Notes under the pieces: model-generated
Told to the model about the DNA's origin: nothing
The model's input: only the letters and a program-made list of their open reading frames with translations
The model's database searches: none
NCBI RefSeq assembly: GCF_024294805.1
Contig: NZ_JANCLU010000013.1
Location: 1 to 64,000, forward strand
Reading direction: 5' to 3'
Source: Alsobacter ponti
GTDB taxonomy: Bacteria; Pseudomonadota; Alphaproteobacteria; Rhizobiales; Beijerinckiaceae
Length of the DNA: 64,000 nucleotides
Program-made: the position numbers and the translations under genes
Part shown: positions 28,890 to 37,996 of the stretch, piece by piece
How the letters are laid out: each line of letters begins with the position of its first letter
Numbering within the stretch: the stretch's first letter is position 1

Positions 28890-31800
28890 CTACTCCGCCG
28901 CGTCCCGGGCCGGTCGCGCCGGCCCGTGCGCGTCCGGCAGCTGCGGCCGCAGCCGGCGCTTCAGGCCCTCCATCGCGAGGTAGACGGCCGGCGTGGTGTA
29001 GAGCGTCAGCAACTGGCTCAGCAGCAGCCCGCCGACGATGCTGACGCCGAGCGGCACGCGCAGCTCCGCCCCCTGGCCCGCGCCGAGCGCCAGCGGCAGC
29101 GCGCCGAACAGGGCGGCCAGGGTGGTCATCATGATCGGCCGGAAACGCAGCAGGCACGCCTGCGCGATCGCCTCGCGCGGGGACAGCCCCTGCTCGCGCT
29201 CCGCGTCGAGCGCGAAGTCGATCATCATGATCGCGTTCTTCTTCACGATGCCCATCAGCAGCACGATGCCGATCAGCGCGATCACCGACAGGTCCAGCCC
29301 GGTGAGGATCAGCGCCAGCAGCGCGCCGACGCCGGCCGAGGGCAGCGTCGACAGGATGGTCAGCGGGTGGATGGCGCTCTCGTAGAGCACGCCCAGCACG
29401 ATGTAGATGGTGATCACCGCGGCCAGGATCAGCCACGGCTCGCCGGCCAGCGAGCGCGCGAACTCCGCCGCGTCGCCGGTGAAGCGGCGGATGATCGTGT
29501 CGGGCATGCCGATGGCGCGCTCGGCATCCGCGATCTCCGCCACCGCTTCGCCCAGCGACGCATCCGGCGCGACGTTGAAGCTGACCGTGACCGCGGGGAA
29601 CTGCGCGTCGTGGCCGATCACCAGCGGCGCAGAGACCTGCGTTACTTCGGCGAAGGCGCTCAGCGGCACCTGCGCGCCGCTCGACGACGCCACGAAGAGC
29701 TGCGCCAGCGACCCGGTGTCGGACTGGTAGCGCGGCTGCGCCTCCAGGATCACCCGGTACTGGTTGGCCTGCCCGTAGATGGTGGAAATCTGCCGCTGGC
29801 CGTAGGCGCTGTTGAGCGTGTCGTTGACCGCCTGCACCGACACGCCGAGCCGCGCCGCCTTCTCGCGGTCGATCTTAACGAACAGCCGCGCCCCGCCCGC
29901 CTGCGCCTCCGAGGCGACGTCGCGCAGCGCCGGGCGGCGGCCGAGCTCGCGCGCCAGCCGGTCCGCCCAGTCGGTGACCTCGGCCGTGCTGGCCCCGGTC
30001 AGGCTGTACTGGTACTGCGCCCGGCTGGTGCGCGTGGTGATCTGCACGTCCTGCACGGGCTGGAAGGTCACCGACACGCCCGGAATGCCGGCCACCCGCC
30101 GCTGCAGCCGGCCGATCAGCTCCGGGCCGGCGGCGTCGCGCTCGCCGCGCGGCTTCAGCACCACGGTGAGCCGCCCGGTGTTCGCGGTGAGGTTGGCGGG
30201 CCCGACGCCGATCACCGAAGCGACCGCCTGCACGGCCGGATCGGCGCGCACCGCGTCGGCGACCCGCGTCTGCACGGCGCGCATCCCTTCGAAGGAGACC
30301 GTGGGCTCGGCCAGCGTGACGGCGGTGATCAGGCCGGTGTCCTGGACGGGCATGAAGCCCTTGGGCATGGCGACGTAGAGCCACACCGTGGCGGCGAGCG
30401 TCGCCGCGAGCGAGGCGAGCATGACGCCCTGGTGGCGCATCGTCCAGCCGAGGCTGGCGCGATAGGCCTCCGTCATGGCTTCGAACGCGCGGTCGAAGGC
30501 GCGCAGCGGAAGCCAGCGGCGGCCGTCATGGCCGGCGCGCAGGATGTGCGCGCACAGCATCGGCGTCAGCGTCAGCGACACCACCATCGAGGCCACCACG
30601 GCGATGGTCAGCGTCAGCGCGAACTCCCGGAACATGCGGCCGACCAGCCCGGTCATGAACAGCAGCGGGATGAACACGGCGACGAGCGAGGCGGTGAGCG
30701 ACACCACGGTGAAGCCGATCTCCCGCGCGCCCTCCAGCGCCGCCTGCCGCGGGCTCTCGCCCGCCTCGATGTGGCGGACGATGTTCTCGATCATCACGAT
30801 GGCGTCGTCGACGACGAAGCCGGTTCCGATGGTCAGCGCCATCAGGGAGAGGTTGTCGATGCTGAAGCCGGCGAGCCACATCAGCCCGAACGTCGCGACC
30901 AGCGACAGCGGCAGCGTGACGCCGGCGATCAGCGTGGCCCGCGCGGTGCGCAGGAACAGCAGCACGACGAGGATGACGAGCGCGACGCTCAGCGCGAGGG
31001 TGAACTGCACCTCCTCGATGGAGGCGCGGATCGCGCCGGTGCGGTCGTGCACCACGTCGAGCGCCACGGCGGCGGGGATCATCCGCTCGAGCCGGGGCAG
31101 CTCCTGCTGGATGCGCTCCACCGTCTCAATGACGTTGGCGCCGGGCTGGCGCAGGATGTCGAGGATGACCGCCGGCTGGCCCTTGTACCAGCCGCCGACG
31201 CGGGCGTTCTCCAGCCCCTCCACAATGTCGGCCACGTCGGCGAGCAGCACCGGGGCGTTGTTGCGGTAGGCCACGACGATCTGCCGGTAGGCGTCGGCCG
31301 CGCCGATCTGGTCGTTGGCGGCGATGGTGTAGGACTGGTGGACGCCGTCGAGCGCGCCCTTCGGCCCGGCCACGTTGGCGTTGACGATGGCGGTGCGGAT
31401 GTCCTCCAGCCCGATGCCGTAGCTGGCCAGGCGCGACAGGTCCGCCTGCACGCGCACGGCCGGGCGCACGCCGCCCTGGACGGCGACATGGCCGACGCCG
31501 GTCACCTCGCTCAGCCGCTGCACGATCAGCGTGTCGGCCATGTCGCTGAGCTGGCGCAGGGAGTAGGTCGAGGACGACAGCGCCAGCGTCACGATGGGCG
31601 CGTCGGCGGGATTCACCTTGGCGTAGGTGGGCGGATAAGGCAGCGTGCGCGGAAGCGTCGAGGCGGCGGCGTTGATGGCCGCCTGCACGTCCTGCGAGGC
31701 GGCGTCGATGTCCCGGCCGAGCTGGAACTGCAGCGTGATCTGGCTGATGCCGAAGGCGCTCTGCGAGGTCATCGCCGCCAGCGAGGGGATCTGCCCGAGC

Positions 31801-32009
31801 GGGCGTTCCAGCGGCGCGGTGACCAGCGCGGCCATCGTGTCCGGGTTGGCGCCGGGCAGTTGCGTCGTCACCTGGATGGTCGGGAAATCGACCTGCGGCA
31901 GCGACGAGACGGGCAGCAGCCAGTATCCGATCAGACCGCCCAGCATCACCGCCACGCCGATCAGCGAGGTCGCGACCGGCCGGCGGATGAAGGGCGAGGA
32001 AATGCTCAC
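28890..32009 (-). CDS. mdtB: RND multidrug efflux pump subunit, MdtB-like
   Basis: RND pump of 1039 residues. Seen: SISSPFIRRPVATSLIGVAV at the N-terminus, VVDDAIVMIENIVRHIEAG in TM4, and EGAREIGFTVVSLTASLVAV with FREFALTL as in MdtB. It overlaps the adaptor gene by 4 bases (ATGA) and precedes MdtC by 3, so the pump subunits are made in step. With the adaptor and outer-membrane factor genes it completes a tripartite pump. Confidence 0.88.
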   Translation of the reverse strand: MSISSPFIRRPVATSLIGVAVMLGGLIGYWLLPVSSLPQVDFPTIQVTTQLPGANPDTMAALVTAPLERPLGQIPSLAAMTSQSAFGISQITLQFQLGRDIDAASQDVQAAINAAASTLPRTLPYPPTYAKVNPADAPIVTLALSSSTYSLRQLSDMADTLIVQRLSEVTGVGHVAVQGGVRPAVRVQADLSRLASYGIGLEDIRTAIVNANVAGPKGALDGVHQSYTIAANDQIGAADAYRQIVVAYRNNAPVLLADVADIVEGLENARVGGWYKGQPAVILDILRQPGANVIETVERIQQELPRLERMIPAAVALDVVHDRTGAIRASIEEVQFTLALSVALVILVVLLFLRTARATLIAGVTLPLSLVATFGLMWLAGFSIDNLSLMALTIGTGFVVDDAIVMIENIVRHIEAGESPRQAALEGAREIGFTVVSLTASLVAVFIPLLFMTGLVGRMFREFALTLTIAVVASMVVSLTLTPMLCAHILRAGHDGRRWLPLRAFDRAFEAMTEAYRASLGWTMRHQGVMLASLAATLAATVWLYVAMPKGFMPVQDTGLITAVTLAEPTVSFEGMRAVQTRVADAVRADPAVQAVASVIGVGPANLTANTGRLTVVLKPRGERDAAGPELIGRLQRRVAGIPGVSVTFQPVQDVQITTRTSRAQYQYSLTGASTAEVTDWADRLARELGRRPALRDVASEAQAGGARLFVKIDREKAARLGVSVQAVNDTLNSAYGQRQISTIYGQANQYRVILEAQPRYQSDTGSLAQLFVASSSGAQVPLSAFAEVTQVSAPLVIGHDAQFPAVTVSFNVAPDASLGEAVAEIADAERAIGMPDTIIRRFTGDAAEFARSLAGEPWLILAAVITIYIVLGVLYESAIHPLTILSTLPSAGVGALLALILTGLDLSVIALIGIVLLMGIVKKNAIMMIDFALDAEREQGLSPREAIAQACLLRFRPIMMTTLAALFGALPLALGAGQGAELRVPLGVSIVGGLLLSQLLTLYTTPAVYLAMEGLKRRLRPQLPDAHGPARPARDAAE

Positions 32010-33316
32010 CGCACCGTTCCGGCGCTCGGCGCGGGGGTCGCCTCCGCTCGCGGGCCCGCGTCGGCGGGACGGGCCGGCTGGCCCTGCGCGGCGTCGGGCC
32101 GGCGCTGGCCCTGCCCGGACTGGCGCTGCTGGCGCTGCTGGCGGCGCGAGACGGTCGGCGTGGCGTTGGGCTCGGGCAGCGGCTCCGGCGCCGCCACCGT
32201 CACCGGCGTGCCCTCGGCCAGACGCGCGAAGCCGGTCGTGACCACCTTCTCGTCGGCGGCGAGCCCCGACGCGATTACCGTCTGCACGTCGTCCTGCTGG
32301 CCGACCATCACCGGGCTAACGGTCACCGTCGAGTCCGGCTTCACCACGTAGACGAACGCGCCCTTCGGCCCGCGCTGCACGGCGGCGGTCGGCACCACCA
32401 CCACGCCCTCCAGCGTGTCGACCAGAAGGCGGACATTGGCGAACGCGCCCGGCCACAGCGCCATGTCGCGGTTGGGGAACTCGGCCTTCAGCCGCACCGT
32501 GCCGGTGGTCTGGTCGACGAGGTTGTCGATCACCTGCAGTTCGCCGGATTCGAGCGGGGCCTTGTTGTCGGCGTCCATCGCATCCACCGGCACCTTGCCG
32601 GCGCTCCACGCCTTGGTGATGCGCGGCAATTGCTGTTGCGGCACGCTGAACACCACGGCGATGGGGCTGACCTGCGAGATGGTGACGAGGCCGGCCGCGT
32701 CCGACTGCTTGACCAGGTTGCCCTCGTCCAGGGCGCGGATGCCGGTCCGCCCGTCGATGGGCGCGACGATCCTGGTGTAGGCGAGGTAGGCCCGGGCGCT
32801 GTCGATCGCGGCCTGGTCGGACTTCAGCTGCGCCTCGAGTTGCGCCACCGTCGAGCGCTGCGTGTCGGCCTGTTGGCGGGTGACGGAGTTGGTCTCGGCG
32901 AGGCGCACGTAGCGTTCGAGGTCCCGCTTGGCGTTTTCGAGCAGCGCCTCGTTCTGCGCCTTCTTGGCGAGCGCTTGGTCGAGCTGGGCCTGGTAGATCG
33001 CGGGGTCGATCTGCGCGAGCACGTCGCCCTTCTTGACGTCCTGCCCTTCGCGGAACAGCACCTTCTGGAGCAGGCCGTCCACCTGCGGGCGCACGGTGAC
33101 CGTGGCGGCGGGCCGGGCCGTGCCGACGCCGTCGATATAGACAGGGACGTCCGCCAGTCGCGCCGGCGTGGCGAGCACGGACACGGGGTCCTGCGCCTCG
33201 CGGCGGCGGTTCTGGCGCTGCGGGCCGAAACCGGTATCGACGAATAGCGGCGTCAGCAGCGCGCCCGCCACGACCAGCGTGACGAGCGGGATGGTGACGC
33301 GCCAGGTCCTGGCCAT
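32006..33316 (-). CDS. mdtA: RND efflux periplasmic adaptor, MdtA-like
   Basis: Membrane fusion protein of 436 residues with N-terminal anchor (TIPLVTLVVAGALL). Seen: ATVTVRPQVDGLLQKVLFREGQDVKKGDVLAQIDP, the coiled hairpin from about residue 110, YTRIVAPIDGRTGIRALDEGNLV and the beta-barrel VVFSVPQQQLPRI (split as written). The C-terminal 60 residues are a Gln/Arg/Pro/Ala-rich low-complexity tail. Operon order is outer-membrane factor, adaptor, MdtB, MdtC. In the classic mdtABC or muxABC-opmB order the channel gene is last or missing. Confidence 0.88.
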   Translation of the reverse strand: MARTWRVTIPLVTLVVAGALLTPLFVDTGFGPQRQNRRREAQDPVSVLATPARLADVPVYIDGVGTARPAATVTVRPQVDGLLQKVLFREGQDVKKGDVLAQIDPAIYQAQLDQALAKKAQNEALLENAKRDLERYVRLAETNSVTRQQADTQRSTVAQLEAQLKSDQAAIDSARAYLAYTRIVAPIDGRTGIRALDEGNLVKQSDAAGLVTISQVSPIAVVFSVPQQQLPRITKAWSAGKVPVDAMDADNKAPLESGELQVIDNLVDQTTGTVRLKAEFPNRDMALWPGAFANVRLLVDTLEGVVVVPTAAVQRGPKGAFVYVVKPDSTVTVSPVMVGQQDDVQTVIASGLAADEKVVTTGFARLAEGTPVTVAAPEPLPEPNATPTVSRRQQRQQRQSGQGQRRPDAAQGQPARPADAGPRAEATPAPSAGTVR

Positions 33317-33377
33317 GCGGTTGCGCCCTCCGGGCGAATGGCGGTCGCCCCGGCCGGGTCCGCCTCGATTGGGTATA

Positions 33378-34796
33378 TCACCGAGCCGCGGTTTCCGCGC
33401 GCCCCTGCGCGACGGTCCAGCCGCCGCCCAGCGCCTGGTAAAGCGAGACCGAGGCGAGGAAGCGCGCCAGCCGCACCCGCGTCAGCGCATCCTGCGCCTG
33501 GAACAGAGTGGTCTGCGTGTTCAGCACGGTGACCAGGTCGACGGTGCCCTCGCGCAGCCGCTGCTCCGCGATATCGTAGGCGCGGCGCGAACTTGCAAGG
33601 GACTCGCGCTGCAGCCGCTCCTGCTCGGCGAGCTGGCGCACGGCGATCAGCGCGCGCTCGACGTCGGCGAAGGCGTTGAGAACGGCGGCGCGGTAGGCCT
33701 GCAGCAACTCTTCCTGCGCCGCCTCCTGGATGTCGAACTGGCCCTGCAGCCGGCCGCCGTCGAAGATCGGCTGCGCGAGGCCCGCCCCGATGGCGTAGAA
33801 CGCCGCGCCCGGCTGGAACAGCGAGGTGAGCGCCAGGCTCTCGATGCCGCCCGCCGCAGTGAGGCTGATGGTGGGGAAGAACGCCGCGCGCGCCGCGTTC
33901 ACATTGGCGTGCGCGGCCTCGAGGCGCGCCTCCGCGGCGGCGATGTCGGGCCGGCGGGCGAGCAGCGCCGAGGGCACGCCCGCCCCCACGCGCGGCACCG
34001 CCAGCGCGTCCATGCTGGCGCCGCGCACGCTCAGCCGCTCGGGCGCGCGGCCGACCAGCACCGCCAGCGTGGCGATCTCCTGCTCGATGATCTGGTCGAG
34101 CGGCGGGATCTCGGCCCGCAGGCTGGCGACGACGCTCTCCTGCTGGGCGAGGTCCAGCGCCGTGGCGGTGCCCACGGCGAGGCGCTCGCGGATGATGGTG
34201 AGGACGCGCGTCGCGCTCTCCAGGTTGAGACGGGCGATCGCCTTGCGGTCGCGCGCGGCGACGATGCGCATGTAGCTCCCGGCCGCCGAGGATGTCGCCG
34301 TCAGCGCCACGGTGTCGCGGTCGAACCGGCTGGCGCGGGCGAGCTGGTCGGCGGCCTCCGTCTCGCTGCGGGCACGGCCCCAGAAGTCCAGCTCGTAGCG
34401 CGCGGCGAGCGACGTGCCGAAGCGGTTGGCGCCCTCGCTGCCGCGTCCGCTGAGATCGGCCGAACGGCTGCGCGCCGCCGAGGCGGAGAGGTCGAGCGTC
34501 GGCAGCAGCGCCGCTCCCACGACGCGGGCCTGCGCGTCCGCCTGGCGGATGCGCGCCACCGCGACCGCGATGTCGAGATTGCCCGCCTCCGCCGCCTCGG
34601 CGATGCGCGTCAGCTCGGCCGAGCGGAACGCCGTCCACCACGCCGCGCGCGGCAACGGCGCGCTCGTGTCCCGCGCGGCGCGATACGCGGCTGGCACGTC
34701 GAGGGCCGGATCGGGGCGCGGCGTCTCGACGCAGCCGGCCAGGGCCGGCGCGAGGCCGAGCAGGATCGCAAGGACGAAAGGGCGCACGGAACTCAT
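33378..34796 (-). CDS. Outer-membrane efflux lipoprotein (NodT/OprM family)
   Basis: Outer-membrane channel of the pump, 472 residues from Met 34796. The signal ends in the lipobox LAGC, so the mature N-terminal Cys is lipidated. Two TolC-type repeats are visible, with LARRPDIAAAEARLEAAHANV, typical of NodT proteins, near residue 290. Located 61 bases ahead of the adaptor gene, likely in the same transcript. A start 12 codons upstream is possible but gives a poorer signal peptide. Confidence 0.88.
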   Translation of the reverse strand: MSSVRPFVLAILLGLAPALAGCVETPRPDPALDVPAAYRAARDTSAPLPRAAWWTAFRSAELTRIAEAAEAGNLDIAVAVARIRQADAQARVVGAALLPTLDLSASAARSRSADLSGRGSEGANRFGTSLAARYELDFWGRARSETEAADQLARASRFDRDTVALTATSSAAGSYMRIVAARDRKAIARLNLESATRVLTIIRERLAVGTATALDLAQQESVVASLRAEIPPLDQIIEQEIATLAVLVGRAPERLSVRGASMDALAVPRVGAGVPSALLARRPDIAAAEARLEAAHANVNAARAAFFPTISLTAAGGIESLALTSLFQPGAAFYAIGAGLAQPIFDGGRLQGQFDIQEAAQEELLQAYRAAVLNAFADVERALIAVRQLAEQERLQRESLASSRRAYDIAEQRLREGTVDLVTVLNTQTTLFQAQDALTRVRLARFLASVSLYQALGGGWTVAQGRAETAAR

Positions 34797-34869
34797 CGCG
34801 ACTCGGAACAGGCGGGCGTCGGCTCCGATCAATGGGCCGGGAGGCCCGCCGGAGCAAGCCCCGCCACGG

Positions 34870-36078
34870 TCACGATCGGGCGGGGCGCGCCTTCACCTGG
34901 CGCTTCACCGCGAACGCGCTCGTCACCGTCGCGAGCAGCGCGGCGGCGATGAAGGCGAAGGCGAGCGGAATGCGCCCGTGGTCGATGAACAGGCCGATCG
35001 CCAGCGGCGAGATCGTGGCGCCGATGTCGAGGCCCGAATAGACGAACCCGAACACCTTGCCGGTCGCGCCCGGCGGCGCGGCGGCGCGCACCAGCATGTC
35101 GCGCGAGGGGATGGTCATGCCGGTGAAGAAGCCGGCGATCAGAACGGCGGCGACCAGCACGCTTTGCGGCAGCGCCACGAAGCCGATCAGCAGGGTGAGA
35201 ACGCCGGCGCTCGCCAGTCCCGCGCCGACGATGCGCTCGTGGCCGGCCGTGCGGTCGGCGAGCCAGCCGCCGAACAGCGCTCCCACGGCGCTGGCGCTGA
35301 GATAGATCGTCGTCGCGGCGGCGGCGAAGGCGTAGGTCACCTCCTGCGCGCCGGGCAGCAGCGAGGGCAGGAAGTTCTGCGTCCCCACCTGGGCGACGGA
35401 CAGCAGGGCGAAATAGAGCAGGCAGGCGAGGATCGGCGCGCTCAGCAGCAGCGACCGGCTCGACTGGCCGTCCTGCCCGAGGTGGCGCGCCGCGGCGCCC
35501 ACCGTCAGCTCGCGGCGGTCGAGGGCGACCAGCGCCGCGACCACAAGGCCGGCGAGACTCACGGCGAGCAGCGCCGCGCGCCAGCCGAAGCTCGAGGCCA
35601 GCAGCAGCATGGTCACGGGCGCGGCGGCCCAGCCGATCGTGCCGGTGACCGTGTGGACGCTGTAGGCGCGGCCGATCCGGCGCGGCGAAATGCGCGCGGT
35701 CATCACCGCGTAATCGGCGGGGTGGAAGACGCTGTTGCCCGCGCCCGACAACGCGGCGGCGGGCACGAGAAGCCAGAAGGCCGGCGCGACGGAGGCCAGC
35801 AGCATGCCGCCGGCCAGCATGGCGATCCCGGCGGGAAGGACGAGCTGCGGCCCGACGCGGTCCACCACGAAGCCGGCGACGACCTGGCCGACGCCGGACG
35901 TCGCGTAGAACGCCGCCACCACCAGGCCCAGCTCGGTGAAGCTGACGCCGAGGTCGGCCCGCATCAGGGGGAACAAAGGCGGCAGCACGAGCTGAAAAAA
36001 GTGGCTGACGAAGTGCGCGCCGCCGACCAGCGTCATGATCCGCAGGTCGCCTCGCGCGCCCGCCACCGCCTGGCTCAT
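34870..36078 (-). CDS. MFS transporter (fosmidomycin-resistance Fsr-like)
   Basis: Twelve-helix exporter, 402 residues. The first helix region GGAHFVSHFFQLVLPPLFPLM and the GAGNSVFHPADYA loop after helix 4 resemble the Fsr/fosmidomycin-resistance branch. FFTGMTIPSRDMLVRAAAPPG lies in the second half. 73 bases before the outer-membrane factor gene on the same strand, so it could be read into the efflux operon. Substrate unknown. Confidence 0.82.
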   Translation of the reverse strand: MSQAVAGARGDLRIMTLVGGAHFVSHFFQLVLPPLFPLMRADLGVSFTELGLVVAAFYATSGVGQVVAGFVVDRVGPQLVLPAGIAMLAGGMLLASVAPAFWLLVPAAALSGAGNSVFHPADYAVMTARISPRRIGRAYSVHTVTGTIGWAAAPVTMLLLASSFGWRAALLAVSLAGLVVAALVALDRRELTVGAAARHLGQDGQSSRSLLLSAPILACLLYFALLSVAQVGTQNFLPSLLPGAQEVTYAFAAAATTIYLSASAVGALFGGWLADRTAGHERIVGAGLASAGVLTLLIGFVALPQSVLVAAVLIAGFFTGMTIPSRDMLVRAAAPPGATGKVFGFVYSGLDIGATISPLAIGLFIDHGRIPLAFAFIAAALLATVTSAFAVKRQVKARPARS

Positions 36079-36180
36079 TCCGATCCTCTGTCTCTTCGTG
36101 CGTTCGCCCCCGGCGGAGGTTCTAATGCGAACAAGGCCGCGCAGCCATGCTCTTTCCGCAGGGCGGACGCGCTTTCGAGG

Positions 36181-36510
36181 TCAGAACGCCATGGGCGGCG
36201 CGAACAGGCAGACGAGCGGGCCGGGGAAGCGCTGCTCCTTCCAGCCACCCTTCCGGCAAAGGTGGAAGTCCCGGTCCTCGGAGCGCAGCGCCTCGCGATA
36301 GGGCACGATTTCGCCGGTCTCGACCACCATCCAGCCCTTCGGCGTCGAGCGCACCGCGTCGGACGCGACGGGCTTGCAGTCGTCGACATTGCAGCAGGGC
36401 TCGCCCGTGAGCGGATGCGAAAAGCCGGTGTACCAGTCGTGGGCGCTGACCGGCGCGGCCGGCCCGGCCAGCGCGGCCGCGACGGCCAGAACGGCGATCG
36501 GTCTCGTCAT
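36181..36510 (-). CDS. Small secreted Cys-rich conserved protein
   Basis: 109 residues with signal peptide to about residue 23 (VSAHDW). The mature part has HDWYTGFSHPLTGEPCCNVDDC and later HLCRKGGW and PLVCLFAPP: five cysteines, probably disulfide-bonded in the periplasm. I have seen this HDWYxxxxxPxxGxxCCxxxDC layout as a frequent unknown alphaproteobacterial protein. Start 36510 follows GGGGGAGC. Function unknown. Confidence 0.7.
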   Translation of the reverse strand: MTRPIAVLAVAAALAGPAAPVSAHDWYTGFSHPLTGEPCCNVDDCKPVASDAVRSTPKGWMVVETGEIVPYREALRSEDRDFHLCRKGGWKEQRFPGPLVCLFAPPMAF

Positions 36511-36602
36511 GCGCTCCCCCGGCAGGCGAAGCGAAAGCCGCGCCGAACCGCCACGCTAGAGGATCGGCCGGGAAAGGAAAGACGCCCTTCGCGGGCCGCC
36601 CC

Positions 36603-36686
36603 AAAAAAGAAGGCCGCCCGAAGGCGGCCTGACAAGTCAAGGGAGGAAACGCCCAAAGAGGGCAAGCGACGTCGAAACGTCACTGA
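36603..36686 (-). ncRNA. Candidate trans-acting small RNA with CCUCCC motif and intrinsic terminator
   Basis: About 80-nt transcript predicted on the minus strand. From the 5' end: hairpin AGUGACGU-UUCG-ACGUCGCU (36684-36665) with one G-U pair and a stable UUCG loop; hairpin GCCC-UCUUU-GGGC (36663-36651); a single-stranded stretch with UUUCCUCCCUUGACUU (36650-36635) complementary to Shine-Dalgarno sites; then terminator AGGCCGCC-UUCG-GGCGGCCU (36630-36611) followed by a U-run. A promoter is at the right distance upstream. The length and exposed CCUCCC recall Hfq-binding alpha-proteobacterial sRNAs such as the ar8/MmgR or ar14 families; the exact family is not certain. Confidence 0.75.
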
Positions 36687-36691
36687 CGCTT

Positions 36692-36720
36692 ACCTAGTTT
36701 GTGCGCTGCGATATTGCAAG
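36692..36720 (-). promoter_or_regulatory. Sigma70-type promoter for the small RNA
   Basis: On the minus strand CTTGCA (36720-36715), a 17-base spacer, and CTAGGT (36697-36692) match the alphaproteobacterial housekeeping consensus CTTGAC-N17-CTATAT in position and most bases. The start point would be about 36687-36684, directly at the first hairpin of the RNA. Confidence 0.65.
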
Positions 36721-36808
36721 CCAAATCGTTTGCAGAGCCGCCCTGCGCAGGGCGATGACCGAAAAATCCGCAGTTCATGCCCGTTTTGGCGTCAGATCGA
36801 AGGCGGCC

Positions 36809-37600
36809 TCAACCCTGGCGTGCAGCCCGTTTCTTCGCCTTCGGCTTACGCTTGGCGGGCTTCGGCCGGGCCGCGCGCTTTTTGCCGGCCTTCGGCTTGC
36901 CGGGCTTGGCCTTGGCCTCTGCCGGTCCCGGCGCCGCCTTCGCCCGGGCTTTCGCCTTCTTCGCTCCGGGCTTGACCTTGGTCTTGGCCTTTTGTTCGGT
37001 CCCAATGCCGGGCTTGGCGTCCGGCTTTGGCTTGCCCTTCGCCTTCGCCTTCACCTTGACCTTCGACTTCAACCTGGCTTTCGGCTTAGCCTTCGGCTTG
37101 GCCTTTGCCTTGGTCTTGACCTTGGGCGCGCGCTTTTTCCGCTTGGCCGGTCCGCGAGCCCGGACGGCGCGCGCGATGATGTCCGTCAGCGTCGGGTCGG
37201 CCTCGCAGCGGCGGATGATGTCGCCGAGCAGCGCGTCGTCGACCCGCTCGACCGCCTCGTCCGGCGTGAACCAGGCGCGACGCCGCTGCCGCTGCTCCGG
37301 CCATTTCGCCAGTTCCTCGGTCACGAGCAGCGGATAGACGAGGACGGTGCAGAGCAGGCGCTTGCCGCCGCTCAGAATCTTCCAGTAGGTGAACCCGCCC
37401 ACGGGCCGGGAGCTGACGACGCCGAGCAGCCCGGCTTCCTCGAACGCCTCGCGCGCCGCCGCCCGTTCGGGGGACAAGCCCGCCATGGGCCACCCCTTCG
37501 GGGTCACCCAGCGCGCCGTCTCCCGCGAGGTGACCATCATCACCTCGAACTTCCCCTCGCGCCAGCGGAAGGGGAGCACGGCGAACTGCATCGCCGTCAC
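36809..37600 (-). CDS. NUDIX hydrolase with Lys/Ala/Pro-rich histone-H1-like tail
   Basis: Residues 1-148 are a NUDIX domain of the diphosphoinositol/diadenosine polyphosphate type: RWVTPKGWPMAGLSPERAAA and REAFEEAG, the common rhizobial variant in which the first Glu of the Nudix box is replaced while REAxEEAG is intact. Residues about 150-263 are a repetitive basic tail (KAKAKPKAKPKARLKSKVKV and similar) like histone H1 C-termini. Such a tail would bind nucleic acid or polyphosphate. On the same strand as, and upstream of, the small RNA. Substrate unknown; the tail doubles the usual size of about 150 residues. Confidence 0.85.
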   Translation of the reverse strand: MTAMQFAVLPFRWREGKFEVMMVTSRETARWVTPKGWPMAGLSPERAAAREAFEEAGLLGVVSSRPVGGFTYWKILSGGKRLLCTVLVYPLLVTEELAKWPEQRQRRRAWFTPDEAVERVDDALLGDIIRRCEADPTLTDIIARAVRARGPAKRKKRAPKVKTKAKAKPKAKPKARLKSKVKVKAKAKGKPKPDAKPGIGTEQKAKTKVKPGAKKAKARAKAAPGPAEAKAKPGKPKAGKKRAARPKPAKRKPKAKKRAARQG

Positions 37601-37637
37601 GGCGCGGCCTCTCCGGCGCGAGCCGAGCCGGCGTCGC

Positions 37638-37916
37638 TCACCTGGCCCGCCGGGAAGCGGCCTTCTGGGCGTCCTCGATACGGCCCAGCTTGTCCTCGAT
37701 CTTGTCGAGCTTTGCCAGGATCTGGGTCAGGATGTCGGGCACCACGCGCGAGTAGTCGACGTTCTCGCGCGCCGCCTGCGCGGTGGCGCGGGTCGCCTCC
37801 ACCAGGGCGCGCAGTTCGTCCGTCGAAAGGGTCGCCGCGGGGGGCGTGGTCGTCTGCGCCGTCGCCGCGCCCGCCAGTCCCGCGAGAAAGATCGCCGCAA
37901 CCCACGCGCGCCTCAT
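37638..37916 (-). CDS. Small periplasmic protein, helical
   Basis: 92 residues from Met 37916 after AGGGGGC: signal peptide MRRAWVAAIFLAGLAGAATA, then a Thr/Pro linker and a predicted amphipathic helix (LTQILAKLDKIEDKLGRIED) that looks like a short coiled coil. No known family recognised. Located between the NUDIX gene and the pentapeptide fusion gene on the same strand. Confidence 0.6.
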   Translation of the reverse strand: MRRAWVAAIFLAGLAGAATAQTTTPPAATLSTDELRALVEATRATAQAARENVDYSRVVPDILTQILAKLDKIEDKLGRIEDAQKAASRRAR

Positions 37917-37996
37917 GTCAGCCCCCTGATTCGTTTCCGCGAAACGAGCATGGGGCCGGTGGCGGCGGCTCGGCAAGCACGGCTTGCCGCCAGGGA

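Noticed and set aside
25633-29436. A 1,267-codon minus-strand frame across the MdtB/C genes
   Set aside because: Runs in a different frame through both pump genes and the csbD gene; low-complexity Arg/Gly/Ala translation.
36511-36808. Terminator at 36603-36630 as the simple end of the NUDIX gene
   Set aside because: It could serve both, but the promoter, two further hairpins and CCUCCC between NUDIX stop and terminator point to a separate RNA.
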